A stretch of 64,000 nucleotides of DNA from Isoetes taiwanensis (GCA_021234155.1 JAJEKV010000055.1:3031090-3095089); one strand, 5' to 3'; positions 1-11,025 are shown, counted from the first letter of the stretch. A program made the numbers and translations. The notes: generated by a model not told the origin, from the sequence alone.

Positions 1-1904
1 TATGCAGATGACAACTTCATGTTCTTAGATTTGATCACAATAGTTTCCAATCCTTCCATGATATTCTAGTTGCATTTAAGGATATGTCGGGCATTGAACT
101 CAATGCCAACAAATGTTCTACTTTTTGGGCTCTTGAAGGGGATATTGATCCATGTGCTAAAGGGCTTGGTTTCCCGGTGATGGCAGTAGGAGAGACTGTT
201 AAGCTCTTGGGTCTTCCACTATCTCTCTCGGATAGCATGAAGGGCCTGTGGTTCCCAATCTTAGACAGACTCAGAAAGAAAATGGGAATGTGGTCCGTAA
301 AGAGACTATCAATCTCTGGTAGAGTTACGGTGGCCAATGCTGTCTTTGTTGGCTCACATATCTACTTCTCATCAGTGATAGTAGCTCAAAAAAGTATATA
401 CAATCAGATACATATCATTATTAGGAAGTTTATTTGGGGAGGCAATGTAAGGTGGCATGGTCAAAGCTATGCCGGGATAAGAGAGATGGCGGGCTAGGAT
501 GCAAGGACCCTTTTATACAGGCACAGGCACTTGCAGCTAAATTTGTTTGGGCGATACATAATGACTCTTCCCCAGCCATGATCTTCGTTAAACACTGGCT
601 CGAGCAATGTAAGCTCAAACATAAGCCATCACTTCCTAGGGACGAACTAGGGGCCTTCTTCTATGATGCTAAACTAGCTCCCGATACCTCCCCGATGATG
701 AGAAGGGTACTCCAGGCCTGGATGAAGGCTCTATCGGTATGCTCCCCAGCTGATATTCCTAATGAGGCTGGAAATATCAGTATCTTTTGGAATACACAAG
801 TTTGGAAAAGGGAAGGTCTCCCTTTGGCCTTTGTCCATCCCCGTATATTTGGGAAATGGAGAGAACAGGGAATTCAGTATCTACAACATTTATGGATGAA
901 TGGCAGATGGATATCCTGGACTAGATTCAAGTACAATGTACAAAGGGCAGGGGAAGGAGATAGAAAGGTATTACGTGCTCCAGTGTTCCGGGGCCTGAAG
1001 AAGTTGGTGGTGTGTTCAGAAGGAAAGGTACTGTGTGGCGAGTATCTATCGCGCATTGTGTGGTGATGAGACTCCACTAACAGCAGAGGTCAGGATGGGG
1101 GTAACAACTACGGTTGCTAAGCTTTTCCTATCTAATTCATGGAAATCTATCTGCTCAAAGAAACTTCAGTTCTTTAGGTGGAGTTCGCTTCAAGGAGGTC
1201 TTAGTATTAAATGGGTTCTACTTCGGGAAGGGATTGTGGCTGATGATATGTGCCCGTTGGGTAGCCAATCATGTGAGTTTCCCCGATCTTAGGGATAGAG
1301 CTGGCCCATCTTGTATGGTCCGAGCTGCTCATTAGAACTAATATGTGTGTTACTGCTCCTTGACCAATGTAGCACTTTGGAAGGCACAGATGTGATGTGG
1401 CATTCGGGGAGCAGGCTACTTCAGTGGCAAAACTTAAGAACCTCTTTAACATGGAAGTGGCTCTAATGGCCTTGTCCCACCATAGAAAGATAGGGATGGC
1501 GTACAATAAACAGTTGGATAGAGTTGGTAAATTGGAAGGATTCTACAGCTACTTCAGATGTCAATGGATGGATGAGGAAGATCCAGCCCCTACATATGGT
1601 GGTGGGATCCACACTCTTGGTAACTAAGTATCTTTTACGCCCTGAAACCTTGTGGTGTGTGGAAACCGGATTTGCCCACTCTATAGTACCTGCATCTGCA
1701 GAGAAGATGGTTATATTTCCCTATAGTACTCACATGCAGGGAAGAAGAGCAAGTACTCCAGTAGTACATTCACCCCTAGTGTGATGGGCAAGTAATATAC
1801 AACTTTTCTATCTGTCCCATTGATGGGGCTCTTTGTAAATTTTCTATCTACAATAATAATATACTCCTACCTTCCCAAAAAAAAAAAAAAAAAAAAAAAA
1901 AAAA
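1..1904 (+). mobile_element. L1-type LINE, 3' half with poly-A tail
   Basis: This is the 3' part of a non-LTR retrotransposon ORF2; its 5' end lies outside the window. The first codons read YADD, the reverse-transcriptase catalytic motif. The thumb region follows (WSVKRLSISGRVTVANAVF near 290-350). Next comes the plant-LINE signature of an FIWGG motif, then KVAWSKLCRDKRDGGLG (about 430-500), and a C-terminal zf-RVT-like block (FRWSSLQGGL, DMCPLG, 1,170-1,270). The reading frame changes several times: just after YADD, near 445 and near 1,050. Stops follow after about 1,290, so the copy is dead. It ends in a run of 28 A (1,877-1,904), which marks the 3' end and plus orientation. It is of the same general type as the LINE at 13,564-16,372 but clearly a different family. 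Confidence 0.9.
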
Positions 1905-1962
1905 CTTTATTTGTTAGCCGTTAAGTTGTGTATATCCATCTTTTGGCATTAAAAGCAGCGTG

Positions 1963-2116
1963 CCAACATACTTATTACTGCTAAGGTTTTTCCCTCGAAA
2001 ACCCTTCGGGGCGGGGGGTTTTTTAATCCTGTCAGTAATACGTTTGCTGCTCTCTTTTTGTTTGGGTCCCATAGGCCAATCGGTCTTCGTGGACGCTAAA
2101 AAACCTATTCTATTCT
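1963..2116 (+). mobile_element. SINE-like retroelement with TTCTA-type tail and target duplication
   Basis: This short insert of about 154 bp is flanked by a near-perfect direct repeat, attaaaagcagc plus 2-3 more bases, at 1,948-1,962 and 2,117-2,131. Its 3' part, GGGTCCCAT..GG..CTTCGTGGACG then A-rich sequence, ends in a short CTATT/TTCTA repeat. The same 3' module occurs at 19,403-19,475 and 45,015-45,080, so this is a repeat family. No protein is encoded. A SINE, or a strongly 5'-truncated RTE-like LINE, would both fit. Confidence 0.65.
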
Positions 2117-2131
2117 ATTAAAAGCAGCATG

Positions 2132-3646
2132 ATTACCAAGTTTGCTGAAATACTCAAGAATGCTACAAGGTAGCCTTCAGTGGCAAGGATCCTGGATTTC
2201 AAATTTCTGAAAAAGGGTGTAAATTCTTTACTGGTGGTCAAAAAGCACTGTCCAGACAAGTGCTTTAACTGCTAAAAATCTCACATCCAACATGAATTTG
2301 ACATGCATATTGTGTTTGAAAATTGAGTATAAACATTAAAGTAGGAAAAATGAGGTACCAACTAATATAATTATTTCGTAATATCAAATTTTGTATTAGC
2401 TAAGTGCTTTATGTGCTAAGTGCTGTCGCGGAAAGTTGTACACCACCAAAGAATTTACACCCAAAAACATTTTAGCAAGTGATTCTTCTAATAATGGTTA
2501 TTCATCTTTGCCGATCCATTTCTTATTTGCTATTTATTTTGATGTTATTAGAAAGTGTTTTTGTTTTGTTTTACAGTCTTTACTCATAAATATCATGCTT
2601 TATTTATATTGTGTCTAGATTCATCACTGCTGTTGGATTTGAACAGATGTCCACCTACACCAGCAATGACTGAAGCTAAATACATCATGAGGTAAAAGTA
2701 CAGAGCTCTACATTATTACTGGTTGGGCGAGTAGAGAAACTCCTTTGGATATTTGATTTAGAGCATTTAGATGCCGCCCCAACAGAGATTGATGGTTTGC
2801 GAGGAAAAATAAGAATTGCAGTGTGACATCATAGTGATCATTCAATATAAAGTTCATGCAATGATACTAAAGGCATTAGGTAGTCGCTTATTTCATTGCT
2901 TTAATTCAACAATTTATTTCTTTGATATTTCTAACAACTACTGCTTTTAGATTTGAGTCTTCTTTGGCAGGATTGCGTGAAACTTATATATAAATTCTTC
3001 TGATTCTGTAAGAACTTATTGTGTAGAAACTGGGATGTAAGAACAAAGAAACAAGGTAAAATCATTGAAGATGAATATCATTGCACTCTCAGGTCATAAT
3101 AAATTTACTTGCTAATGTGTTTTAGGTGCACCGGCCTTGGGCATACGCATGTGCTGCAGGCAGTGTATATTATGTAAGAGAATGGTTGTTTGTCAGGTAC
3201 TAATTTATCACAAAGATGTCCTCTTTAGGCGGCTGCATAATCCATTGATGTATGGTGCAACTGTGTTCAAGGTATGAAGTGTGCTGCTAACACCCATCAG
3301 TCATCGTTTCATGTAAGCACCTTGCCAGTGGAAAAAAGTACTAAACATGCTCGGAAATCACCCAAAGTGTTTCAAGCCGAGGGATTTTCGTTGCTGACAT
3401 CATGATCATATGTTGCAGATGGCATCAATCCGAACATGCCCATACCAGATTCAGCATGTAATTTTTATCTGTGGGAGAGCCAAATTAGGCCGATAGCTAC
3501 AGAATGAATAAATTCACACATCCATGTGGGCTTTTCATTTGTAGCATATTTTATGTGATCCAGATCAAGCTATTGGTTGTCCATGTTACAAATGAATCAA
3601 AGGTCCAATTTACCATAATATATTTGGATGGTTTAGGGATGTAGCA
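2132..3646. other. Gene-poor stretch
   Basis: No convincing gene is visible. The sequence is AT-rich with stops in all frames. At about 2,640-2,900 short peptide matches (MTEAKYI, then DAAPTEID) recall the RNase H end of a Ty1/copia polyprotein. The resemblance is weak and is offered only as a possible remnant. Confidence 0.4.
2640..2900 (+). mobile_element. Possible Ty1/copia RNase H remnant (fossil)
   Basis: A short stretch resembles the TEAEY...PTEI block of copia RNase H. It is broken, with no LTRs or other domains beside it. The call rests on peptide resemblance alone. Confidence 0.22.
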
Positions 3647-4159
3647 ATGTGGACCAGAGAAATGGGGATGAACTTGAGCGACCTGATAAACGAAGGAGAA
3701 TGGAATGAGGAATGGGCAAACAAGGCTATGCACGCATGGCTGCAAAAACACACAGGGCCCAAGACAATTTGGCTTATGACAGTCTTCAACCCAGAATAGC
3801 GGATAGGGCAACAGATGTATCAGGATAATCTACTAGGAAAAGCCAGGAGGGATATCCTAGCAAGATTTAGGATGGGGAGCCATGACTTAAGAATTGAAAG
3901 GGACAGATGGAGGAGAGTAGAGAGAGACGATCGGATATGCAGAATCTGTGACAGAGAGGAAGTGGAAGACGAGAATCACATGCTAAATGAGTGCCCAATA
4001 TATGAAGACATCAGGAACAAATACAGAAACATAAGATGGGGTCAGTCCGTACACGCCATGATGGCGAGGACAGAAACAATGAGAGATCTGGCAGACGCAA
4101 TACGAGAAATGATGACAAGACATCGGGAAGTACATAAAGAAAAAGGGCTTCTGTTATGA
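3647..4159 (+). mobile_element. LINE ORF2 C-terminal fragment with zinc-binding motif
   Basis: An almost continuous plus-strand frame of about 170 codons has one internal stop just before residue M at 3,815. It carries DILARFRMGSHDL, then a CRICDREEVEDENHMLNEC zinc-finger-like motif (C-x2-C-x8-H-x4-C) near 3,942-3,998, and a charged helical tail ending in GLLL. The RARFR..SHDL plus CxxC..H..C arrangement is typical of the C terminus of LINE proteins that were once fused behind the reverse transcriptase. No RT domain precedes it within 1.5 kb, so it is a 5'-truncated copy. It differs in type from the L1-like element at the start of the window. Host domestication cannot be excluded, but nothing supports it. 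Confidence 0.6.
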
Positions 4160-5310
4160 GCCGCCCAGGAGGCGCACCATACCTGCCCAAAAATGCTCAG
4201 CTTAAAGCTGATTGATAACGACGCACCTGTGCACGACCTTGAAGCCTATCCAAAGCGGGGTGCCGGTATTAATAGAAAAAAGTGGAGCCTTCAGAAAAGG
4301 CTACAATAGAAACCAGCATGATGTGCTAGTAGAACCCATCAGGGAGCTCGCCCATGCTACATAAGTCCAGGGACCTCAGGGCACAAGGGACAATAATGTA
4401 TTCTATATTTAGCCAACAGAATTAGCTATATATTCCAAGTTGAATCCACATTTGAGGTGTCCCTGTGAAAGTCCTTTTTGGTAGCCCCATTAACATGCAC
4501 ATTTTAACATACCATCTCCTTTTGTTAAACCCTTCACTTTGCACACGTTCAATATATTTATTTATTTTAATATATGATTATTCCACTAATGCAACATCAT
4601 CTGTTCTTAGTTCTGAAACAGTTTTGGAGCATTAAACTCAACTACCCATCCATTTTACAAATCCATTGCAGTTGAGTGATGTAGGCGTCCACTCCATTGA
4701 GCTTTTTGAACTTGGTAAACTACTTTTTGAACTTGGTAAACTACTACTATTGATGATACTCTAGAGGCAGAACAATATACGATCTTACATTGTAATTATT
4801 GGTGCTGCTTTTCCACTTTCAAGTACGAGGTATCCAGCTTGCACGATTAGAAGATGTTGAATTTGTTTTTGGATCAGTCTTATATATAGGAGGTCTATAC
4901 GAACACCCATCGCTACTTATGCGTGGCAACGTCAAGCACACATTCTCAGATGGGTGGAGTTTATGCTCCACAAGTTTAAGCTAGAAAAACCATTATAAGT
5001 GCTCCAAAGTTCTTGGTTCAGATGTTAGTTAATGGATAGCAGTAATAAAGAGGAAAAGCGTTGTGTTCTCTAGAATTCATCGCAGATCGTTGTGTTCTTT
5101 GCAGGCATAGCTTCGGATCTGTTCAAAAACATCAAATCTTTGCCGTATCTCTTCAAAGAACGTCAGTGATACTGTCATTAGACAATTTTAATAACAAAAA
5201 TCATTATAAAAGAAAATAATGTTCATTCTTGCAAGCATCAACCTGTGCTGTTGTTAGAAGTTGCACATATGGAAGTTAAAGGTTGCGTAAAAACACAAGT
5301 CAGGACATTA
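4160..5310. other. Probable LINE 3' UTR, then intergenic DNA ending in a Helitron tip
   Basis: The first 250 bases after the LINE frame probably belong to its 3' untranslated region. The rest is AT-rich without a credible gene. A 17-bp direct repeat (actactttttgaacttgg-like) lies near 4,705-4,740. The Helitron whose 3' end is at 5,340 must begin somewhere upstream, but no 5' TC terminus could be fixed. Confidence 0.4.
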
Positions 5311-5340
5311 GCCCGGCAACGCCGGGCACACGTTTACTAG
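5311..5340 (+). mobile_element. Helitron 3' terminus (hairpin plus CTAG)
   Basis: A perfect hairpin GCCCGGC-AAC-GCCGGGC (5,311-5,327) is followed 9 bases later by CTAG (5,337-5,340) and then a T. That is the canonical plant Helitron 3' end: a hairpin about 10 bp before CTRR, inserted ahead of a host T. No Rep/helicase gene is nearby, so it is probably the tip of a non-autonomous copy. Confidence 0.65.
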
Positions 5341-5405
5341 TGATATATTATAAAAATATTACCAAGAAGATTTAAAGGAAAATGTTATTTCTCATGTTAA
5401 TGTAA

Positions 5406-5445
5406 TACAAGAAATTTATCGTGTCGGCCGCTGCCGCGAAGATTT
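5406..5445 (-). repeat. Palindrome-centred repeat family member
   Basis: On the minus strand this reads GAAATCTTCGCGGCAGCGGCC..CGATAAATTTCTT, matching motifs at 44,082-44,123 and 44,576-44,617. Here the central GC-rich palindrome is imperfect. Confidence 0.5.
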
Positions 5446-6589
5446 CTTTTCCCAAATATTCAATTAAATAGGTAGAACCACTACACTATAGGTGAAATAT
5501 CATGTGTAGATGGTGATTACAAAGGCAAGAAAGGAATTTGCAAATTTTTTGAAGTTGCAAATATGCAAATCTCGAGTTGCAAATATTCACCGATGGGAAC
5601 CAAATTTACCGGTTTGAAAGAGACCAAGAATTTGTACACAATCTATGAATCTAATGGTCATGGAATATTAATCCAAAACAGAAACTCTCAAACATCCTCA
5701 AGATTATTATTTCCATTTCCATGATAAAGAAATGCATATAGGAATCTAATTGTATGCAGTTACAATTTCAAGGTGAGTTACAATTTCAACGTCACATTTA
5801 TGTTTATGCGAGAGCATGTAAAGGTATATATCTTGAATATTCCGCCTTGCCCAACTATATAGATGAGATGACAACGTACATAAATCTATATTTCCAGATG
5901 AAATATTCTCTTGGAAAAAGGTTTTAAAATTGCCAAGACCTATAGAATATTGTTACTTCCCATTAGTCAGTAGCTTGGTTATATCAAAAATTGATCAAAC
6001 CTATAATCTCCCAACAAACGGAATAGCATATCTTACATGAATAGAATAGCATATCTTACATGAGTGCAAATTGTGTTCAATACAGTTACCACCAACTAAT
6101 ATTTTTCCAAACACATCAGAAATAATTTTAAAGGGAAAAAATACATTCAAACTACCTCCCCTGTGTTTCTTAGCATGAATATGTAGCATTATAACAGGGG
6201 GTTTTTTTTGTGATTTTATACGCTTTTTGGCATGGTTTTCATATGATTTCATGGGCGTATTGCACGAGGCATACTAATCAGTACATCTAGAGTGCACTAA
6301 GTTTTTGCATGCAATTTGTGCAATTTTTGTTTCATCCTCCTCAATGGTTAAGATCAGAGGGCTTACAAAGAAAGCCCTCTTTTAATTCAAAAAGATCCAA
6401 GGGCTTATAATCAAAGCCCTTTTCTTTCATGCATTTCTTCCCGGTCACAACGTTTTTTTTTTTTAATAGAACCCATTGCATTTTAAGGGAGAAGAATTAA
6501 GAGAGACTTATTAGGCCTTCTTTGGCAGCTGCAGCAGGTCAGTAGCCGGATCAAGCGTTTGGCGTTAGTGCGGCTACAACAGGCGGAAT
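5446..6589. other. Intergenic AT-rich DNA
   Basis: No gene was recognised. Near 6,340-6,425 there is a local near-repeat (gggcttacaaagaaagccct / gggcttataatcaaagccct). At 6,507-6,530 a TTA is followed by GGCCTTCTTTGGCAGCTGCA, which resembles one end of a PIF/Harbinger-type MITE, but no partner end was found. Confidence 0.35.
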
Positions 6590-7289
6590 CCGTAGGTCAT
6601 AGGGTTGCTTGAGCTAGCGCAAAGGGTTTTTGAGGTTACGCATGATATTTCCCATCTTACATGTGCTGATTTTCTCCGTGGTCCGGGGGTTCAGACCCCA
6701 ATCATTTTGCGATTTTCAATTGTAATTCACGAAAGAGGGAGTCCAGAAACATTACGAGATCCTAGGGGATTTCTTTGTTAAATTTTACACCGTAGAGGTA
6801 ATATGGTCGGTTGCAACTTAAAAATTCGATGAGCTTTTCTCACATCACCGATTTTGTTATGGCTTACCGGGGTAACTTTGATATGGTTGGAAACAATTTT
6901 CCAGTGTTTTTGTAAGGGATGGTATGAAATTCCCTGATATGGTCCATGCTTTAAAACCAAATCCGAAATCTCATATTCGGAAAATTGCGTAATCTTGGAT
7001 TTCTTCTCTCATCATCCCGAGAGTCCACATGTTTACCTTCCTTTTGATGACGTGGGGATCCCATTGAACTACGTGGCATATGCCGAGATTTCCGTTCACA
7101 CTTTTTACCTTGATAAATAAAGCTGGCACCTTGATAAATAAAGCCGGCAAAACGCACCTATGTGAAGTTCCAATCGATTCCAACCTCAATGGGGAAAAGA
7201 ATCTTCCGGATGATGAAGCGCTTGTTGTTGGAGGTTCAAATCATAGTCATGCAACTAAGGATCTATATGATGCTATTGCAGCGGGATAT
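6590..7289 (+). pseudogene. Catalase pseudogene (partial)
   Basis: This is a decayed internal piece of a plant peroxisomal catalase, the haem enzyme that splits hydrogen peroxide. In order, the plus strand shows [22 protein letters not shown], then GVQTP..LRFS, then [15 protein letters not shown] (6,728-6,772). After these come [53 protein letters not shown] and [20 protein letters not shown] (to 7,286). The order matches catalase residues of roughly 70-300. It needs several frame changes and has in-frame stops. A block of about 75 bp unlike catalase (about 6,801-6,875) interrupts [11 protein letters not shown] 19-bp tandem duplication (7,110-7,145) repeats LINKAG. Similarity stops at 7,289, and the N and C termini are missing. 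It lacks clear introns, so it may be a truncated retrocopy. Confidence 0.85.
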
Positions 7290-7745
7290 GTTCACTTTGT
7301 GTTTTTGGCTGCACAAGAGTCTCTCATTCCAGCTTTTGCCCATTTAATTTCAGTTTTCAGCCTTCCCTTATCTAGGTAGTGTCATGCCTCGCGCAGACGA
7401 TGTGCCCCCTTCTTAAATTTTACACCTACTTGCAAAACTAGTTCCCTTGTTGCAGCTTTTTTTCTCAATGTATCAACATCGACCCGACGCTTATTTGTTG
7501 CTTCAGGCCGACGCTTATTTGTTCTACCATAATGCCAGCAGCTTGGGTTCTTCTGGAGTTTAAAACAAGAACTCCACACAAAAGATCTAAGATTTAGAAG
7601 CGTAAGCAAGTAAATGAAACAAATTTTGCTTACATTTTCTCCCTCCTTTCATTCATAAAATGGCCGAATGTATAGTTGCAGAGTATGTATTCACAAGTAC
7701 AATGCGTTAGGGAGCTTGTCAAGTGAGGGCTCAACATGTTTTGTA
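7290..7745. other. Short intergenic stretch
   Basis: No gene is supported. A direct duplication (ccgacgcttatttgtt) lies at about 7,480-7,525. Confidence 0.4.
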
Positions 7746-8330
7746 TAGTAAGTTCTTTTGTTTTTCATCTCTTTCAAATAATGCACGCATTGGGATTGCA
7801 CATTGAAGATCGATTTTGAAGAATGGCCTTCTGGTTGAGGTTTCTGTGAGAAGCACCATTGTGGATATGCATGCCAAATATGGGAGGTTACAAAGGTCTT
7901 TGTCATGTTGGGAAATAGGGATGTGGTAACATGGAATGCAATAAATAATGGTTACACAGCATGTCAAAGTTCTTCTTTGCACTAGAGTGCTTTGAGAGAA
8001 TGCAACTGAAGGAAATAAAACCAGACAGAATAAGCTTTTTGAGTCTTATGTGTGCCAGCATTGGGAAAGTAGAGAGGGCCAGATGCATTCATGAACTAAT
8101 TAATGAGACAGGCCTCCAATCTGACATTTCTATGGGAAGTATGGTGTAGATATACATGCTGTACATAAATGTGGAATTGTAGAGTAAGCTCATAGTATCT
8201 TTAGCCAAATGCTAATCAAAACAAAGCATGATGGAATGCAATGATTATAGGGTATACTCAAAATGCTGAAGACCTCGTTGCACTAGAATATTTTGAGAAT
8301 TGATGTAAAGTCAGACAGTATTATGTTGTC
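7746..8330 (+). pseudogene. PPR protein pseudogene (partial)
   Basis: This is a fragment of a pentatricopeptide-repeat gene; such proteins bind organellar RNA. Recognisable repeat pieces on the plus strand are STIVDMHAKYG (about 7,850), VVTWNAINNGYT (about 7,925), and ALECFERMQLKEIKPDRISFLSLMCAS (about 7,980-8,060). They continue with CIHELINETGLQSDISMGSMV and a second HKCGIVE..HSIFSQM..WNAMIIGYTQ-like stretch to about 8,330. The spacing fits two to three consecutive P/L/S-type repeats, as in PLS-class editing factors. There are many frame changes and stops, and no start codon, targeting peptide or E/DYW domain was found. It is a dead fragment with no link to its neighbours. Confidence 0.75.
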
Positions 8331-8765
8331 AATATCATCTAATGGTATCGTTAGCATTCGCAATGGTTCACCATCCGCTATCATTCACCATGTGTTATGT
8401 TTTATGTTTTACTATTGTGAATCCTTTATTGTTTTTGTCTTGATGGTGTTGTGCTTTTTAGTAATAAATATTTAGGCCCATAAAGTTTACCTATGCTTGC
8501 TTTAGTTAGGGCCCGAAGGGCCCAAAAATTTTTTTAATATAACAACCAACACGCAACTACCATTAACATTATTAACACAAACCATTGCATTTAACACATT
8601 TAAATTCAAATCCCCCTTAAACCCCCTTTGGTTTGGGTGCATATTCACACGGGGGGTTACGTAGGGCAGCGAGAGCTCCAAAAAATTTACAATACATGTA
8701 TAAAATTAACGCCATTAAGTATATTCTCTGGAACCTTATAGTATTTTGCAAACTTTAATATACAG
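8331..8765. other. Intergenic stretch
   Basis: No gene was recognised. A small perfect hairpin, GGGCCC-GAA-GGGCCC, lies near 8,509-8,523. Confidence 0.4.
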
Positions 8766-8920
8766 TATACAAAAACTTGTATATGCATACCCCACAAACG
8801 AGGATCACTATGTACGATCCAGATCTTAGAATAATGAGCAAATATGCCCATCCGACAGCTCTCGTTGCCATATCAAGGATGGGAAAAATGTCCATTCATG
8901 ACATCAGAAAGTGGATCCAG
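8766..8920 (+). other. Unassigned putative exon
   Basis: An open stretch of about 50 codons (RITMYDPDLRIMSKYAHPTA, then ISRMGKMSIHDIRKWIQ) lies between a good acceptor (…aatatacag at 8,757-8,765) and a consensus donor (CAG|gtatgt, 8,918-8,926). The composition looks like real protein and unlike the surrounding AT-rich DNA. I do not recognise the family. No partner exons were found on either side, so it may be an orphan exon of a decayed or captured gene. Confidence 0.3.
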
Positions 8921-10345
8921 GTATGTGGCAGGTATTTGGCACTGCATGTGGTTCTTACAAGAGTTTCAAATTTTATTACCCAAAGCAGTTTTATAGAAAC
9001 CTTTTCAATTACTTTCTGGCAATACAAAGTCAAACTCTAAACCACCATACCTACCCAACTTTAAGAGAATAACACTGGCAACTAAGGCTTGACTTCTCCT
9101 TACTTTAACATTGCCCAAACATTCCAGTTGCTTTTGTTTAAAGCAAAAAACGGAGAGGGTATGCAATTTATATGGATCATAATGTTAGTACTGGAAATGG
9201 AGAAAGGAAAAGGAAAATAAACATGCGGAATCAATCATATATTACAATGCCATATGTGGTGACAATACCTATGCACTTAGAAATTTGTGAAGGACTTGAC
9301 AAAGCCCAAAGAAAAGCTTCTCATTACACATTAGTTCATCCTACAACAAGGATCCAACATTTTCAGACCGAAGTAAAAATTGAAAACCATTTGCATAAGT
9401 ACCCACAAAAACTAAAGCAACAACACTTGAGGCAAACTGCCTTTTTCATCAAAAGATTCATGAGACTCCAAGTCATCCACCAATACCAATAAAAGAATAA
9501 TAGCATTTGGGATTTCATAGAACACGGTTCTTTTACTTGAACGCCATGAGAAGCCTGTCTAATTGAATGATGTTATCTGTGTTTTTGTCAAGAGAGGAAC
9601 AGGAAAATTTTGCAGCAATTGTCTATTCAGTTCATGAAAAGCTCATGGTGATAACGAGGATAACATCAGATTGCCTTACAAAAGGAACCACCATAAGAGA
9701 AGGAAAATACTAATCCAGATTGGAACTTTTCCATATCATCTACGTCTCTATATCCAATATCATCTGGTATCCCTGTTAATGGTTGCATTTTTCATCAACC
9801 ATTAAAATGGACAATGCCCGCAATGTCGATTTTAAATTTGCAAAGAAAACTACTATCCCAATTTGTGGCTTGCATCTAAATTATATACTTGAGCTGGGAA
9901 AGTCTATGGCTTAAAAGAAAGGACTCCAACCATTGCAGAAGTGGCAAAGCACTCATTTTCTGCTGAAATATCCTTCGATCTACGCATTAACCTGAAGCTA
10001 AAACCTTGATCTGGAGGATTTCCCTGCCAAAACGATCCGCCGTAACCACGTGAATCAAACCCACTAGGCTGGCCCGACGGCCTCGAAAAGACCGAAAGCG
10101 GGCGGCGGCTATGGTGCCAGGAATTCCTCCTTGTCCCTGTCGGTACAGGGAATTTCTTTTTCCCTTGGTATATGACGATCTTTTCAAGAATATGCAAACA
10201 AATCTTCAAGAATATGCAAACCCTAAATTAGATATATTCATTTTTGAAATCAAATACTGTTGTCACTAACAATCTCCAATCAATCCATGCATTTAGATCC
10301 TTGGCAAGGCATCTTGTTCTTCTCTTTTCTGGTGATTAGTATAAG
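8921..10345. other. Intergenic DNA with one GC-rich island
   Basis: This is mostly AT-rich. At about 10,020-10,160 there is a GC-rich island. On the minus strand (10,209 down to 9,904) it holds 101 open codons rich in Gly, Ser, Pro and Arg (SGFDSRGYGGSFWQGNPPDQ). The family is not recognised and it may be chance. A small hairpin, CCCTGT-CGGT-ACAGGG, lies near 10,133-10,148. Confidence 0.3.
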
Positions 10346-11017
10346 CAGGGATAGGTTCAATACTGTATACGTTTTATACGCAATACGTATTTTTTGTTTG
10401 ATACGGCACAAATTTGACGCTTAATACGTCAAAAATACGGGCTAAAAAATTTCCCGTCGAAAACTTTAGTTTAAAACAACCAAGCTTCACTTACTGAAGT
10501 CCGGTTCGCGTAGTTTAAAACAAAGTATTTTTCGCTTACGAACCGTAAAATAGTTTCCCGTAAGTTTAAATGAACTGTTTCGCTTACGCGAAAACATCTT
10601 CGCGTAGTTTAAAGTCAAATTGCTCGCCACGCCAAATTTTTTTGGTTCATGAAATAAATATATATAGAAAACTTCGCGTGGCGAGTTTAAAACTTCTTCG
10701 CTTTACGCTGAACCGCCTTTCAGCGTAGTTTAAACGCAAAAGAATGCTTACGCCGTGAACAAAAAGTTTCAAGCGTAGTTTAACCTTTATACTTTCGCTT
10801 TTTACGCCGAAAAAGTTTCGCTGAAGTTTAACATTAAGGCTTCGCTTTTACTTTAAAAGCCGGCGGGGGGATTCGTAAGTTTAAAACCAGACTTCGGCTT
10901 AAAAACTTTTTTTTTTCGGTAGTATTAAATACAAAAATACGTATTTTCCCAAAAATACGTATTTTTGCACTTTATACGTCTGAAAAAATAGTTTCATACG
11001 TACAGAACCTATCCCTG
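10346..11017. mobile_element. Non-autonomous hAT-like element built of hairpin units
   Basis: The 13-bp terminal inverted repeats are perfect: CAGGGATAGGTTC at 10,346 and its complement ending at 11,017. A perfect 8-bp target duplication, AGTATAAG, flanks them (10,338-10,345 and 11,018-11,025). CAGGG tips with 8-bp duplications are diagnostic of hAT elements. There is no transposase. Both sub-ends are crowded with TACG motifs (…aatacgtattttt…). The interior repeats a scheme of a small inverted repeat followed by g-TTTAAA about eight times. One unit has 10-bp arms, CTCGCCACGC (10,623) and GCGTGGCGAG (10,676). Another has ACGCTGAA (10,705) and TTCAGCGT (10,719). Confidence 0.88.
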
Positions 11018-11025
11018 AGTATAAG

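Noticed and set aside
4799-4984. 61-codon frame with YAWQRQAH-like residues in an alternative frame
   Set aside because: Short, no splice context and no family recognised; not supported as a gene.
6507-6530. Possible PIF/Harbinger MITE end after TTA
   Set aside because: Only one end is present; no inverted partner or second TTA could be found before the catalase piece.
9172-9492. 106-codon plus-strand open frame
   Set aside because: No recognisable motif, Lys/His-rich composition and AT-rich surroundings; most likely chance.
10440-10900. Regularly spaced short palindromes suggesting a CRISPR array
   Set aside because: The stems differ in sequence, there are no constant repeats with unique spacers, and the block is bounded by hAT ends with a target duplication.
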